A stretch of DNA of 64,000 nucleotides, taken from the NCBI RefSeq assembly GCF_003148775.1, contig NZ_QGGW01000003.1, positions 186,001 through 250,000 of the forward strand. The letters are read 5' to 3'. The position numbers and the translations under genes were made by a program. The notes under the pieces are model-generated. The model made no database searches. It was not told where the DNA came from and saw only the letters and a list, made by a program, of their open reading frames with translations. Positions within the stretch are counted from its first letter, which is position 1. Each line of letters starts with the position of its first letter. The stretch is from Roseicyclus mahoneyensis. Its GTDB lineage: Bacteria; Pseudomonadota; Alphaproteobacteria; Rhodobacterales; Rhodobacteraceae. Of the stretch, positions 32,899-41,222 are shown in pieces.

Positions 32899-33734
32899 CG
32901 GATGATCTGGGGCCGGATGCGGAGCCTTGGCCTGCGGTCGGCAGGCAGGTGGCGGTTGAGACGCCTGTTGATCCAGCCGAAGAGCCAGATGATCACCAGC
33001 GTCAGGATCACGAAATAAACCGCCACGATCGGATAGGGCACAAAGGGGTTGAAGGTGCGATCCGCGAAATAGTTGGCGTAGTAGAGCGCGTCACCGCGCT
33101 GCTGGAAGGCCGGGAAGCTGGAGAAGAAGACCAGCGCGGTGGCATGGAACAGGAAGATCGCCTCGTTCGTGTAGCCGGGCCAGCCCAGCCGCAGCATGGT
33201 GGGAAAGCTGATGCGGCGGAATTTCTTCCAGCCTGAAAGGCCGTAGGCATCGGCGGCTTCCAGATCGCCGCGAGGAATGGCGCGCAGCGCGCCATAAAAG
33301 ATCTCGGCGGTGTAGGCTGAGGTGTTGAGGAACAAGACGATCAGCGCCCCGAGCCAGGCCCGCGACAACCATCGGGTTTCGGCCGCGAACTCGACGCCCA
33401 GAAAGGTGAACTCGATGCCCACGCGGGGCAGCATCACGAAGAGCTCGTAGGCCATGAAGAACTGGATGAACAGCGGTGAGCCGCGGAAGACGAAGATGAA
33501 CCATTCGGCCGGTTTGCGGATCAGACGGGCGGGCGTGTTCTTGCCCACCGCCAGCGCCACCGCGAAGAGAAAGCCGAAGGAGAGCGCGAGGATCCCGAAA
33601 TAGACGTTCCAGATCAGGCCCGAGCCGATCAGGACCAGCTGTTGGCACAAGGTGATGTCGGCGCTGGGCAAGAGGCGCTCGCCGATCCCCAGCGACCGGA
33701 GGGCATAGGCCTCGAAGGCTTCTAGGCAGGTCAT
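32895..33734 (-). CDS. ABC transporter permease (polar amino acid/amine type)
   Basis: 279-aa HisM/HisQ-type permease. About five TM segments; the cytoplasmic EAA loop that meets the ATPase is visible as GDLEAADAYGLSGWKKFRRISFP. Unusually, an extra segment (ETRWLSRAWLG) sits between conserved parts. ATG at 33734 overlaps the stop of the first permease (ATGA). Forms the membrane channel with its neighbour. Substrate by context: a polyamine, basic amino acid or related amine. Confidence 0.88.
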   Translation of the reverse strand: MTCLEAFEAYALRSLGIGERLLPSADITLCQQLVLIGSGLIWNVYFGILALSFGFLFAVALAVGKNTPARLIRKPAEWFIFVFRGSPLFIQFFMAYELFVMLPRVGIEFTFLGVEFAAETRWLSRAWLGALIVLFLNTSAYTAEIFYGALRAIPRGDLEAADAYGLSGWKKFRRISFPTMLRLGWPGYTNEAIFLFHATALVFFSSFPAFQQRGDALYYANYFADRTFNPFVPYPIVAVYFVILTLVIIWLFGWINRRLNRHLPADRRPRLRIRPQIIR

Positions 33735-34612
33735 GCTCCGGCCTTTCTGAGCGCTTCGCCCGCCGCCGTCGCCTGCCCGCGCGAGAGGCGCGTGGTCAGG
33801 CGCGCAAGCACGATCTCGGAGACCCGCGTGAAGCAAAGGTAGAAGACCAGCAGGGCAAGGAAGTACCAAAACCGCCAGTCAGGATGCGGATACTGGTAGA
33901 CTGCGGTGCGTGATCCGCCCAGTTCGCGCGCCCAATAGACGATATCCTGGATGCCGAGCAGGAACAGAAGCGGGGTGGCCTTGATCAAGATCATCCAGAT
34001 ATTGCTGAGCCCCGGCAGGGCATAGACCCACATCTGCGGCACCAGCACGCGCCAGAATACCTGGCGGCGCGACATGCCATAGGCTTCGGCCGTCTCGAGC
34101 TGGGCGCGCGGCACCGCCTGCATGGCCCCGTAAAGCACATTGCCGCAAAACGCGCCGAAGACGATGGCATAGGTGATGACGGCAAGCGCGAAACCATAGG
34201 TCTTGTGTACCCATTGCGGGGCGTTGCCCGCGGGCGTGCGCGCCTCGGGGCAGACAAGGAAATTGGCGCCTTGCCGGATCGGATCGGTCCAGTCGGGGCA
34301 TACGATCTGGTGGCGCAGGTATTCGATGGCCTGATCGAGGACGAGGACGAAGAAGAGGAAGAACACGATATCGGGCACGCCCCGCACCATGGCGGTGTAG
34401 AGCTTGCCGAGCCATGCGACGGGCAGGATATGGCTGCGCGAGGCCGCGGCCGCGGCGAAGCCGAAGGCGAGGGAGACGGGGGCGGTGACGGCCAGCAGCG
34501 CGAAGACGACGAGGAAGGACTGGTAGAACAGCATATGCGCGCCGTTGGTCAGGTAGCAGCTGAACCAGCGGAGTGTGTCGAGCGTGGAGGGGTCGGTGCA
34601 GAAGGCGAACAT
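33731..34612 (-). CDS. ABC transporter permease (polar amino acid/amine type)
   Basis: 293-aa HisQ-like permease with about five TM helices and EAA loop AQLETAEAYGMSRRQVFWRVLVP. A large insertion between TM2 and TM3 (about residues 95-145) carries two Cys (IVCPDW and LVCPEA), perhaps a periplasmic disulfide loop; this is longer than usual for the family. Pairs with the permease downstream. Preceded by a 152-base gap with a conserved intergenic element. Confidence 0.88.
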   Translation of the reverse strand: MFAFCTDPSTLDTLRWFSCYLTNGAHMLFYQSFLVVFALLAVTAPVSLAFGFAAAAASRSHILPVAWLGKLYTAMVRGVPDIVFFLFFVLVLDQAIEYLRHQIVCPDWTDPIRQGANFLVCPEARTPAGNAPQWVHKTYGFALAVITYAIVFGAFCGNVLYGAMQAVPRAQLETAEAYGMSRRQVFWRVLVPQMWVYALPGLSNIWMILIKATPLLFLLGIQDIVYWARELGGSRTAVYQYPHPDWRFWYFLALLVFYLCFTRVSEIVLARLTTRLSRGQATAAGEALRKAGA

Positions 34613-34631
34613 GCGGGCCTATCGTGGACGG

Positions 34632-34690
34632 CGGGGGGGCTCTGCCCCCGGCCTGCGGCCTCCCCCGGGATATTTTCTAAACGAAGAAGC
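34632..34690 (+). repeat. Conserved intergenic element (ATATTTT type), copy 1
   Basis: Reads G-run/C-run hairpin (GGGGG-CTCTG-CCCCC), a second hairpin (GGCCTGCGGCC), then GGGATATTTTCTAAACGAAG at 34667. Core shares 20 of 23 positions with the copy at 47600 and lies antisense to the surrounding operon. Likely a mobile-type or terminator-type intergenic repeat of this bacterial group. Confidence 0.65.
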
Positions 34691-34764
34691 AGGGGCGGTG
34701 GCGCGTTAACCTTAATGCAACGTGGCCGGGGGCCGGCGCAAGGCCTGCCCCCGGTCCTTGCCGA

Positions 34765-35484
34765 TCAGAAGGTCGCCGCTTCCGGGCCGAACCATTCGAG
34801 GATCAGCGCGTTGAGCGTGCCGTCTTCCTTCATCGAGGTGATGGCGGCATCGAAGGCTGCACGCCGTTCGTCGCCGTCGCGCAGCGCCATGCCGACGCCG
34901 CCTCCCAGCTGCACGGGCTCGCCCACGATCATGAGGTCGGCATCCTCGGCGGCGATCGGGATCAGGTAATCGCCATCGGCGAAGACGGCATCGGCCTCGC
35001 CGTTGCGGACTGCGGCGACGGTTTCATCCGGCGTGGCAAACTCGATCAGCGTGGCGCCCGAGGCCGCGATGTAGCCCGCCTGGATCGTGTTGGTCTGGGC
35101 CGCGACGACCGAACCCTCGAGAGTGAAATCCTCGGACAGGCCGACGAAGAGGGATTCGGCGGGCGGGAAATAGGGTTGGGTGAAATCGACGATCACCTCC
35201 CGCTCCTCGGTGATCGACATGCCGGCGATGATGGTGTCGTAGTTGCCCGAGGTTAGGTTGGGGATGATGCTGTCCCAGTCGTTGGTGACCCACTCGCAGG
35301 TGAAGCCTGCACGGGCGCAAAGCTCGTCGCCCACGTCGCGCTCGAAGCCGTCGATCTCGCCATTATCGTTGATGAAGTTGTACGGAGGATAAGCGCCCTC
35401 CGTGCCCATGCGCACGACGTCTTGCGCGGCGGCGGCGCCGACGGTGAGGGCCAGAAGGCTGGCGGACAGGATCAGGTGTTTCAT
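34765..35484 (-). CDS. Periplasmic solute-binding protein of the ABC transporter
   Basis: 239-aa family 3 solute-binding protein. Signal peptide of about 20 residues (MKHLILSASLLALTVGAAAA before QDV). Core motifs: RMGTEGAYPPYNFINDNGEIDGFERDVGD and the hinge region ITEEREVIVDFTQPYF. Family members bind histidine, lysine/arginine/ornithine, octopine or similar. Ligand here is inferred to be an amine or basic amino acid because the operon continues into gamma-glutamyl ligases. Confidence 0.9.
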   Translation of the reverse strand: MKHLILSASLLALTVGAAAAQDVVRMGTEGAYPPYNFINDNGEIDGFERDVGDELCARAGFTCEWVTNDWDSIIPNLTSGNYDTIIAGMSITEEREVIVDFTQPYFPPAESLFVGLSEDFTLEGSVVAAQTNTIQAGYIAASGATLIEFATPDETVAAVRNGEADAVFADGDYLIPIAAEDADLMIVGEPVQLGGGVGMALRDGDERRAAFDAAITSMKEDGTLNALILEWFGPEAATF

Positions 35485-35522
35485 CTTGAAGTCTCCCTGG
35501 TGTGGTTTTTGGTGGTCTTGCC

Positions 35523-36299
35523 TCAGGCTGCCTGTGAGTGGCTGAGGAACTGTTGCAGGCGCTCGGATTTAGGGGCGCCGAAAAGGGATGCGGGCGGGCC
35601 TTCCTCCTCGATCTTGCCGAGGTGCAGGAAGATCGTGTGGGTGGACAGGTCGCGCGCCATGCGCATGTCATGGGTGACGAGGATCATGGTGCGACCTTCT
35701 TCGGCCAATGCGCGGATCACGCGCACCACCTCTTGTTCCAACTCGGGGTCAAGGGCTGAGGTCGGCTCGTCGAACAAAAGCGCGCGGGGTTCCATGCACA
35801 GCGCGCGGGCGATGGCGGCACGCTGCTGCTGGCCGCCGGAAAGCTGCGCGGGCCATGCGTCGGCCTTTTCGCCGATGCCCACCTTGTCGAGATAGGCGCG
35901 GGCGCGTTCCTCGACCTCGGCCTTCGGTTGGCCAAGGACGGTAACGGGCGCTTCCATCACGTTTTGCAAGATCGTGAGGTGCGACCAAAGGTTGAATTGC
36001 TGGAACACCATCGAAAGGTTGGTGCGGATGCGGCGGACCTGTTCGGCATCCGCGGGGCGGCGGTGGTGGCCGGTGCCCTTCCAGCGGATGGGGTCGCCCT
36101 CGAAGGTGATCTCTCCTTGCTGGCTGTCCTCGAGCAGGTTGGCGCAGCGCAGGAGCGTTGATTTGCCCGAGCCCGACGAGCCGATGAGCGAGACGACATC
36201 GCCAGCGCGCGCCGTAAGGTCGACGCCGCGCAGCACCTCGAGCGCGCCAAAGCTCTTGTGTAGACCGGTGATCTGGATGACCGGCGGTGCGGCTGACAT
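35523..36299 (-). CDS. ABC transporter ATP-binding protein (HisP type)
   Basis: 258-aa ATPase. Walker A GSSGSGKST (about residues 40-48), Q-loop FQQFNLWSHLT, signature LSGGQQQR, Walker B LLFDEPTSALD, H-loop LVTHDM. First gene of the transporter operon; start at 36299 (MSAAPPVIQITG). A longer upstream frame to 36890 is antisense to nothing useful and is rejected. Energises uptake through the two permeases. Confidence 0.93.
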   Translation of the reverse strand: MSAAPPVIQITGLHKSFGALEVLRGVDLTARAGDVVSLIGSSGSGKSTLLRCANLLEDSQQGEITFEGDPIRWKGTGHHRRPADAEQVRRIRTNLSMVFQQFNLWSHLTILQNVMEAPVTVLGQPKAEVEERARAYLDKVGIGEKADAWPAQLSGGQQQRAAIARALCMEPRALLFDEPTSALDPELEQEVVRVIRALAEEGRTMILVTHDMRMARDLSTHTIFLHLGKIEEEGPPASLFGAPKSERLQQFLSHSQAA

Positions 36300-36418
36300 T
36301 CTGGACCCTTGGATTGTTGGTCTGCGAATTTGTGCCCATGGATGACGCAATTGCAACGGTCTTGTGCAGGGTTCCGCAGGGGAATGGTGCGGTTTGCGTC
36401 GGTTTTTCGGGCGAATGA

Positions 36419-37141
36419 TCAGGGATTGGGCGGGATCGGGATGGCGCGGTAGGTGCGCGCCTCGATGCTCACAAAGCCCCGCAGGTCGAGCGCCGCGGCA
36501 CTGGCCGCGGGCAGGGCGGCCAGCGCCTGTGCCAGCGCCGCGCGGATCGGGGCAGGGTCGCGGCCTTGGGCGGTGATGAGCGGAAGGCCCGGCGTGGGGG
36601 GCGTTCGCGCAATCTCGAGCGTCGGGTCGGCGCCTGCGCGGACCAACAGGCGCCATGTCTGGGCATCGATGGCGGCAAGATCGGCGGCGCCGCCCGCCAC
36701 CGCGCGGGCGGAGGCGGCGTGGCTGCCGGTGAGCGTGACCGGGCCGAGCGGCAGGGAGCGGGCGGTGGCCCAGCCGTGCAATGCGGCCCAGCCCGACTGG
36801 CTGAGCGCGTCGTTGATCGCCACGCGGGGGCGGTCGGGCAGGGATGCGTCGCGGGCGAGGATGACGGAGCGGTAATGGCCCGGCGGGCAATCAGGCAGGC
36901 CGTAGTCGGGGGTGGCCACCAGCGTGACACGCGCATGCAGCCGGGCGCGGAAGGGAAGGCCGCAGGTCTGGGCCAGAAGGAGGTCTGGGCTTTGCCAGAT
37001 CTCCCACAGGTCGCGGTCGCGGGTGAGGTGGTCGGGCGCGCCGATGCCGTGGGCACGGAGCGCATCGCGGATGGCAGACCACAGCGCGTCGGTTTCCGCG
37101 CGCAATTCGGGGCGGTCATACATCGGCAGGGCGGCGATCAA
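36419..37141 (-). CDS. PhnD-like substrate-binding protein without signal peptide
   Basis: 240-aa protein resembling phosphate/phosphonate-type (PhnD) binding domains: LIAALPMYDRPEL at the start, CPPGHYRSVILARDASLPD in the middle, and SHAASARAVAGGAADLAAID near the ligand-binding half. It has no signal peptide, so it is probably cytoplasmic. I choose the TTG at 37141: GAGGG (37149-37153) lies 7 bases upstream and overlaps the stop of the TerB-like gene; the first ATG (37123) lacks such a site. Follows terB-like gene closely; transport genes for phosphonate are absent, so the ligand is unknown. Confidence 0.7.
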   Translation of the reverse strand: MIAALPMYDRPELRAETDALWSAIRDALRAHGIGAPDHLTRDRDLWEIWQSPDLLLAQTCGLPFRARLHARVTLVATPDYGLPDCPPGHYRSVILARDASLPDRPRVAINDALSQSGWAALHGWATARSLPLGPVTLTGSHAASARAVAGGAADLAAIDAQTWRLLVRAGADPTLEIARTPPTPGLPLITAQGRDPAPIRAALAQALAALPAASAAALDLRGFVSIEARTYRAIPIPPNP

Positions 37142-37151
37142 GGGCCGACCC

Positions 37152-37601
37152 TCAATCACCGTAATGGGCGTCTTCCACCCGTTTGCGGGCAAGATTGCTG
37201 TCGCGGTCGTTGATGCCGAGCATGGGCGCGATCATGCGCAGGAGGGAATCCTCGCGCTGGTCGCGTTGGCCGTCGGCCAGAACGATGAACCACAGCGCCT
37301 CGATCACATGGACGCGGTCCTCGTAGGGGACGCTGTCCTTGATCGCGCGGGTGAAGCGGACGGTGTCGGGGGCCTCAAGCTCCAGAGCCTCGGCCTCGGC
37401 GCGCAAGCTGCGTGCTTCGGCGTCGGAGAGGCCGTAGCGATGGGCCAGAACGCGGTCGATCTGCGCCTGCTCGATGGCGGCATAGTCGCCATCGGCCCGG
37501 GCGATGCGCACCAGAAGGGCGGCGAGCGCCGTGCGCGCGTCGTCATAGGGCAGGGGTTCGGGGTCGGGCGCCGTCAGGCGGCGGAGGAGATCGGCTATCA
37601 T
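37152..37601 (-). CDS. TerB-like protein
   Basis: 149-aa all-helical TerB/DjlA-type domain. Conserved acidic metal-binding-like motifs: RIARADGDYAAIEQAQIDRVL and FIVLADGQRDQREDSLLRMIAPMLGI. TerB-type proteins are known from tellurite-resistance clusters but stand-alone copies like this are common and of unknown role. No other ter genes are present. Start ATG at 37601. Confidence 0.82.
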   Translation of the reverse strand: MIADLLRRLTAPDPEPLPYDDARTALAALLVRIARADGDYAAIEQAQIDRVLAHRYGLSDAEARSLRAEAEALELEAPDTVRFTRAIKDSVPYEDRVHVIEALWFIVLADGQRDQREDSLLRMIAPMLGINDRDSNLARKRVEDAHYGD

Positions 37602-37643
37602 GCGGTCCGATATAGGTCGGGGTGGGCGCTGTGGAAAGCCGTC

Positions 37644-38510
37644 TCAGGGGATGCGGATGGACCCTTCGGCGATCCTGACCGCCGATCCGGCGACGCGGAT
37701 AGCCCCAAGCGCTCCGTCCGTGACATCGGTGGTCAACCGAAGGACAGAGGGGCGGCCCATCTCGATGCCTTGCTGCAGCGGGATCGTGGTCGTGCCCTCG
37801 GGCAGTGCGCCATTGGCCAGCAGTTGCGCGGCAAGGATCGCGCTGGCGGAACCCGTGGCCGGATCCTCGGGGATGCCCGCGCCGGGCGAGAACATGCGGG
37901 CGCGGTAGCCCTCGGGCGTGGCGGTGTAGAGATAGGCGCTGTCGACTTTCGCGGCGGTCATCAGGTCGGACCATGCGGGTTCATGAGGCCGGGCAGCGGC
38001 GAGCGTCGAGAGGTCGGTGACGGGGAAGTAGAGAAACGCCGGGCCGCCCTGCCAGACGCTGGGGCCATGCGGGCCGATGCGCGCGGGCTGCAGGCCAAGT
38101 GCTGCGGCGATCATCGCCTGCGGAGGGACGGGGGCGTGGCGGACGGGCCGTTTCGGGGCGGTGAATTCGGCGCGCGACGTTGTGCCGTCGCGGGTGATGG
38201 TGACGGGGACGAGGCCCGCCTCTTCCTCGAGCGTGATGCGAGTCTCGATCTCGCCTGCAAGGTGCAGCGCGCAGCCGATGGTCGGGTGGCCGGCAAAGGG
38301 GATCTCGGCGGTGGGAAAGAAGATGCGGACGCGGGCGCTGTGGGCCGGGTCGGAAGGGCGTTGGACAAAGATCGTCTCGGACAGGTTGAACTGGCGGGCG
38401 ATGGTCTGCATCTGCGCGGTCGTCAGATCATCGGCCCCCTCGACGATGGCGAGCGGATTGCCGGTGAAGGGCGTGGTGGTGAAAACGTCGTAGATATGAA
38501 AGCGGAGCAT
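37644..38510 (-). CDS. PhzF-family isomerase
   Basis: 288-aa protein of the PhzF/diaminopimelate-epimerase fold. Catalytic Glu45 in FNLSETIFV stands at the canonical position; FAGHPTIGCALHL and EDPATGSASAILA are the paired phosphate/carboxylate-binding loops. Only true phenazine operons use PhzF for phenazine; none is present, so this is an isomerase or epimerase of unknown substrate. Divergent from ivd with a 213-base control region between. Confidence 0.87.
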   Translation of the reverse strand: MLRFHIYDVFTTTPFTGNPLAIVEGADDLTTAQMQTIARQFNLSETIFVQRPSDPAHSARVRIFFPTAEIPFAGHPTIGCALHLAGEIETRITLEEEAGLVPVTITRDGTTSRAEFTAPKRPVRHAPVPPQAMIAAALGLQPARIGPHGPSVWQGGPAFLYFPVTDLSTLAAARPHEPAWSDLMTAAKVDSAYLYTATPEGYRARMFSPGAGIPEDPATGSASAILAAQLLANGALPEGTTTIPLQQGIEMGRPSVLRLTTDVTDGALGAIRVAGSAVRIAEGSIRIP

Positions 38511-38658
38511 CGCGGCCTCGGTCCTGCGGTCGGCACCAGCGGATCACCCGACGCGTCCGATGGCAAGGGGGGCGTTTTGCTGCAGCGAAACGGGGCGCAA
38601 AGCTGCGGCTTTGCGGGTCCGAAAACTGCCGTTCTCCGCGCCCTTCAACGCGAATCCT

Positions 38659-38704
38659 TTGACAGCTGGCCGCCCGCAAGGTATGAATTGAACGAGCGTT
38701 CAAT
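38659..38704 (+). promoter_or_regulatory. ivd promoter with overlapping TetR-type operator
   Basis: -35 TTGACA (38659-38664), 17-base spacer, -10 TATGAA (38682-38687). The perfect 8-bp inverted repeat ATTGAACG-AG-CGTTCAAT (38687-38704) starts at the last base of the -10. This shape is typical of TetR/AcrR-family operators that control acyl-CoA metabolism. The regulator gene is not in the window. Confidence 0.75.
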
Positions 38705-38723
38705 TAATGGGAGGGTTGGCGCC

Positions 38724-39887
38724 ATGTTCCTTGGGTCCATGACGTTCGATCTGGGCGATGACGTCAACGCGCTGCGCGAGATGGTGCACCGCTGGGCGCA
38801 AGACCGCGTCAAGCCGCTGGCTGCCGAGACCGACCGCAAGAATGCCTTTCCCAATGAGCTTTGGCCCGAGATGGGCGCGCTGGGCCTCTTGGGCATCACG
38901 GTAGAGGAAGAGTTCGGCGGCGCGGGCATGGGATACCTCGCCCATACCGTCGCGGTGGAGGAGATCAGCCGCGCCTCGGCCTCGATCGGGCTGAGTTACG
39001 GGGCGCATTCCAACCTTTGCGTGAACCAGATCAAGCTCAACGGCACGGCGGAGCAGAAGGCGCGCTACCTGCCGAAACTGGTGTCGGGCGAACATGTCGG
39101 CGCGCTGGCCATGTCCGAGGCGGGCGCGGGCTCGGATGTGGTGGGGATGCAGCTGCGCGCCGACAAGCGCAATGACCGCTACGTCCTGAACGGCACGAAA
39201 TACTGGATCACCAACGGCCCGGATGCCGACACGCTGGTCGTCTATGCCAAGACCGACCCCGAGGCCGGATCGAAGGGGATCACCGCCTTTCTGGTGGAAA
39301 AGACGATGACGGGATTTTCGACCTCGCCCCATTTCGACAAACTGGGCATGCGCGGGTCCAACACGGCGGAACTGGTGTTCGAGGATGTCGAGGTGCCCTT
39401 CGAGAATGTGCTGGGCGAGGAAGGGCGCGGGGTGCGCGTCTTGATGTCGGGCCTCGATTACGAGCGCGTCGTGCTGTCGGGGGTCAACATCGGCATCATG
39501 GCGGGCTGCATGGACGAGGTGATGCCCTACATGGTCGAGCGCAAGCAGTTCGGCCAGCCGGTGGGCAATTTCCAGCTCATGCAAGGCAAGATCGCGGACA
39601 TGTACACCGCGCTGAACACGGCGCGCGCCTATGCCTATGAGGTCGCCAAGGCCTGCGACCGCGGGCAGGTGACACGGCAGGATGCGGCGGCTTGCGTGCT
39701 TTATGCCAGCGAGGAGGGGATGAAGGTCGCCCACCAGGCGGTGCAGGCGATGGGCGGCGCGGGCTTTCTGAACGACAGCCCCGTGGCCCGCATGTTCCGC
39801 GACGCCAAGCTGATGGAAATCGGCGCGGGCACCTCCGAGATCCGGCGGATGCTGGTCGGCCGCGAGTTGATGGCGCTGATGGCATGA
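38724..39887 (+). CDS. ivd: Isovaleryl-CoA dehydrogenase
   Basis: 387-aa acyl-CoA dehydrogenase of the isovaleryl-CoA type, the first committed step of leucine degradation after the branched-chain oxoacid dehydrogenase, passing electrons to ETF. Catalytic Glu247 in GLDYERVVLSG is at the IVD-specific position. FAD-binding segments MSEAGAGSDVVGM and YWITNGPDADTLVVYAKT are present. The ATG at 38724 has GGGAGG 9-14 bases upstream; the frame is open for 600 codons further upstream, but that part is antisense to real genes. First gene of the operon. Confidence 0.94.
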   Translation: MFLGSMTFDLGDDVNALREMVHRWAQDRVKPLAAETDRKNAFPNELWPEMGALGLLGITVEEEFGGAGMGYLAHTVAVEEISRASASIGLSYGAHSNLCVNQIKLNGTAEQKARYLPKLVSGEHVGALAMSEAGAGSDVVGMQLRADKRNDRYVLNGTKYWITNGPDADTLVVYAKTDPEAGSKGITAFLVEKTMTGFSTSPHFDKLGMRGSNTAELVFEDVEVPFENVLGEEGRGVRVLMSGLDYERVVLSGVNIGIMAGCMDEVMPYMVERKQFGQPVGNFQLMQGKIADMYTALNTARAYAYEVAKACDRGQVTRQDAAACVLYASEEGMKVAHQAVQAMGGAGFLNDSPVARMFRDAKLMEIGAGTSEIRRMLVGRELMALMA

Positions 39888-40372
39888 AGGCATGGGGCGC
39901 CATGGCGGTCGGAGTGATCTGGCTCTGGCTGACGGCGGCGTCGGTCTCGGCGCAGGCAGAGGCCCCCCACAGGGTGTGCGACGCCTGTGTCTCTGCCGCC
40001 TGGGCCGCGGACAGCGCCAATTTCTTGGCCCCGCGGGCGTTTCCCATCAGCTGCGGTGCCGAGGTCTTTCCGATGCGGCTGGCCTGTTCCGTGTTCGGCT
40101 ATCTGACGCCAACGGGGATGCAGACCTGTCTGTCGGAGGATCTGACATTCTGGGCCGCCGAGTTGGCGCGGGAGGAAGCGGCTGCGCTTTCCGTGGGGCG
40201 TGCCGGTCGCGGCGACCTCTACGACACTGGTCTGGCGCGGTGCGAAGCCGATGAGCCGGAAGGCGTTGTGCGGCTCTCGTGCGAGGTTGGCGTGCACTGG
40301 CGCGCGGTGATGGCATTCCATGCGGTGCCGCGGATGACCGATCAGCCCGCCCCGGTCACGGAGGTGACATGA
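39884..40372 (+). CDS. Secreted Cys-rich protein, 162 aa (unknown)
   Basis: Overlaps the ivd stop (ATGA). Signal peptide of about 24 residues (MAVGVIWLWLTAASVSAQA). The mature protein has at least eight Cys: VCDACVSA, ISCGAEV, RLACSVFG, QTCLSED, ARCEADEP and LSCEVGV. No family recognised. The spacing CG..AC....C.....C-ADEP....C resembles that of the 190-aa protein at 40650, so the two may be divergent copies. A secreted protein inside a cytoplasmic leucine-degradation operon is unexpected. Confidence 0.7.
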   Translation: MKAWGAMAVGVIWLWLTAASVSAQAEAPHRVCDACVSAAWAADSANFLAPRAFPISCGAEVFPMRLACSVFGYLTPTGMQTCLSEDLTFWAAELAREEAAALSVGRAGRGDLYDTGLARCEADEPEGVVRLSCEVGVHWRAVMAFHAVPRMTDQPAPVTEVT

Positions 40373-40653
40373 GGGCCGGGGTGATCTTGCCGCTTGCCGC
40401 GATGCTGACGGTCGCGGCGGCCTTCGGCCTCTGGCTGGGGGTGCGCGCCGTGCCGCCCACCGAGACCGACATCATCCTCGACGCCGCCGCGCGCTATGTG
40501 GCGGAAACGGGCGGGGAAGCGACGGATTGCGCGGGCTGGCCCCCGCCGATCGAGGGGGTGCGGATGGTGGTGATCTGTGGCCCCGACTGGGCGCAGGCCG
40601 TCGATGCTTGGGGCCGCCCTGTGAACTTGCCCGACCCGGAGCCGGGCGCATGA
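40369..40653 (+). CDS. Small exported or membrane-anchored protein, 94 aa
   Basis: Overlaps the previous stop (ATGA) and its own stop overlaps the next start. Hydrophobic N-terminus (VILPLAAMLTVAAAFGLWLG, about residues 5-24) may be a signal peptide or anchor. The rest is a short domain with two Cys (ATDCAGWPPP and VVICGPDWAQ) and ends in NLPDPEPGA. Not recognised. Tight coupling suggests it works with the two flanking secreted Cys-rich proteins. Confidence 0.65.
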   Translation: MRAGVILPLAAMLTVAAAFGLWLGVRAVPPTETDIILDAAARYVAETGGEATDCAGWPPPIEGVRMVVICGPDWAQAVDAWGRPVNLPDPEPGA

Positions 40654-41222
40654 GGGGCGGGGCGCTGATCGCGCTGACCCTGTTCGCGACGCCTGCGGGG
40701 GCGGAAGGGTTCGACGCCTGTTTCGCGCGATCCATAGCGCATTTCGAGATGGAGTTTGCCCGCACGGGCGTGGCCCGGACGGTCGAGGATTTCGCGCTCG
40801 TCACCCGCGACCGGGTGCATCATTGTGGCTCTCTCGCCATCGTGGCCTGCGACCGGGGGGATGCCCCGCAGGCCTGTCAGCGGGCCTTGGCGGCGGATCA
40901 ACGCGCGCTGACGGCGCGGGTGCTGGGCAGCCTGCCCGTGCCTGCCGAGGTGCCCGCGCCCGATCTGCTGCCGGGGCTTTACCCGCAGCTCTGGGATGTG
41001 GCGCATGGGACATCGGCGGGCGACGATTGCGCGGGCGCGGACGAGCCTGTGGCCGCATGGTGCGACACGCATGAGGCGCGGCTGAAGCTGACCGAGGCGG
41101 TGGCGCTTTGGCAGGTCGCGCGCCTGATGGGCGTGTCGGGGCCGGCGTTGGAACTGGGCTGGGTGGCGGACGCGATGCCGTTCCGGCCCGTGGCGCGTCC
41201 CGAGGGGGAGGAAGGCCAATGA
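40650..41222 (+). CDS. Secreted Cys-rich protein, 190 aa (unknown)
   Basis: Signal peptide of about 18 residues ([13 protein letters not shown] before EGF). Cys pattern [33 protein letters not shown] and AWCDTH; compare the 162-aa protein at 39884. Helical C-terminus ([17 protein letters not shown]). Its stop overlaps the mccB start (ATGA), so this unknown protein is made in step with the carboxylase subunit. No known family. Confidence 0.7.
   Translation: MRGGALIALTLFATPAGAEGFDACFARSIAHFEMEFARTGVARTVEDFALVTRDRVHHCGSLAIVACDRGDAPQACQRALAADQRALTARVLGSLPVPAEVPAPDLLPGLYPQLWDVAHGTSAGDDCAGADEPVAAWCDTHEARLKLTEAVALWQVARLMGVSGPALELGWVADAMPFRPVARPEGEEGQ

Noticed and set aside
37152-37601. Tellurite-resistance locus
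   Set aside because: Only a lone TerB-like domain; no terA, terC, terD or terE nearby.
37644-38510. Phenazine biosynthesis
   Set aside because: A single PhzF-family protein without other phz genes does not indicate phenazine production.
36912-38723. 604-codon open extension upstream of ivd in the same frame
   Set aside because: Runs antisense through the PhnD-like, TerB-like and PhzF genes and across the ivd promoter; a normal IVD starts at 38724 with a good ribosome site.
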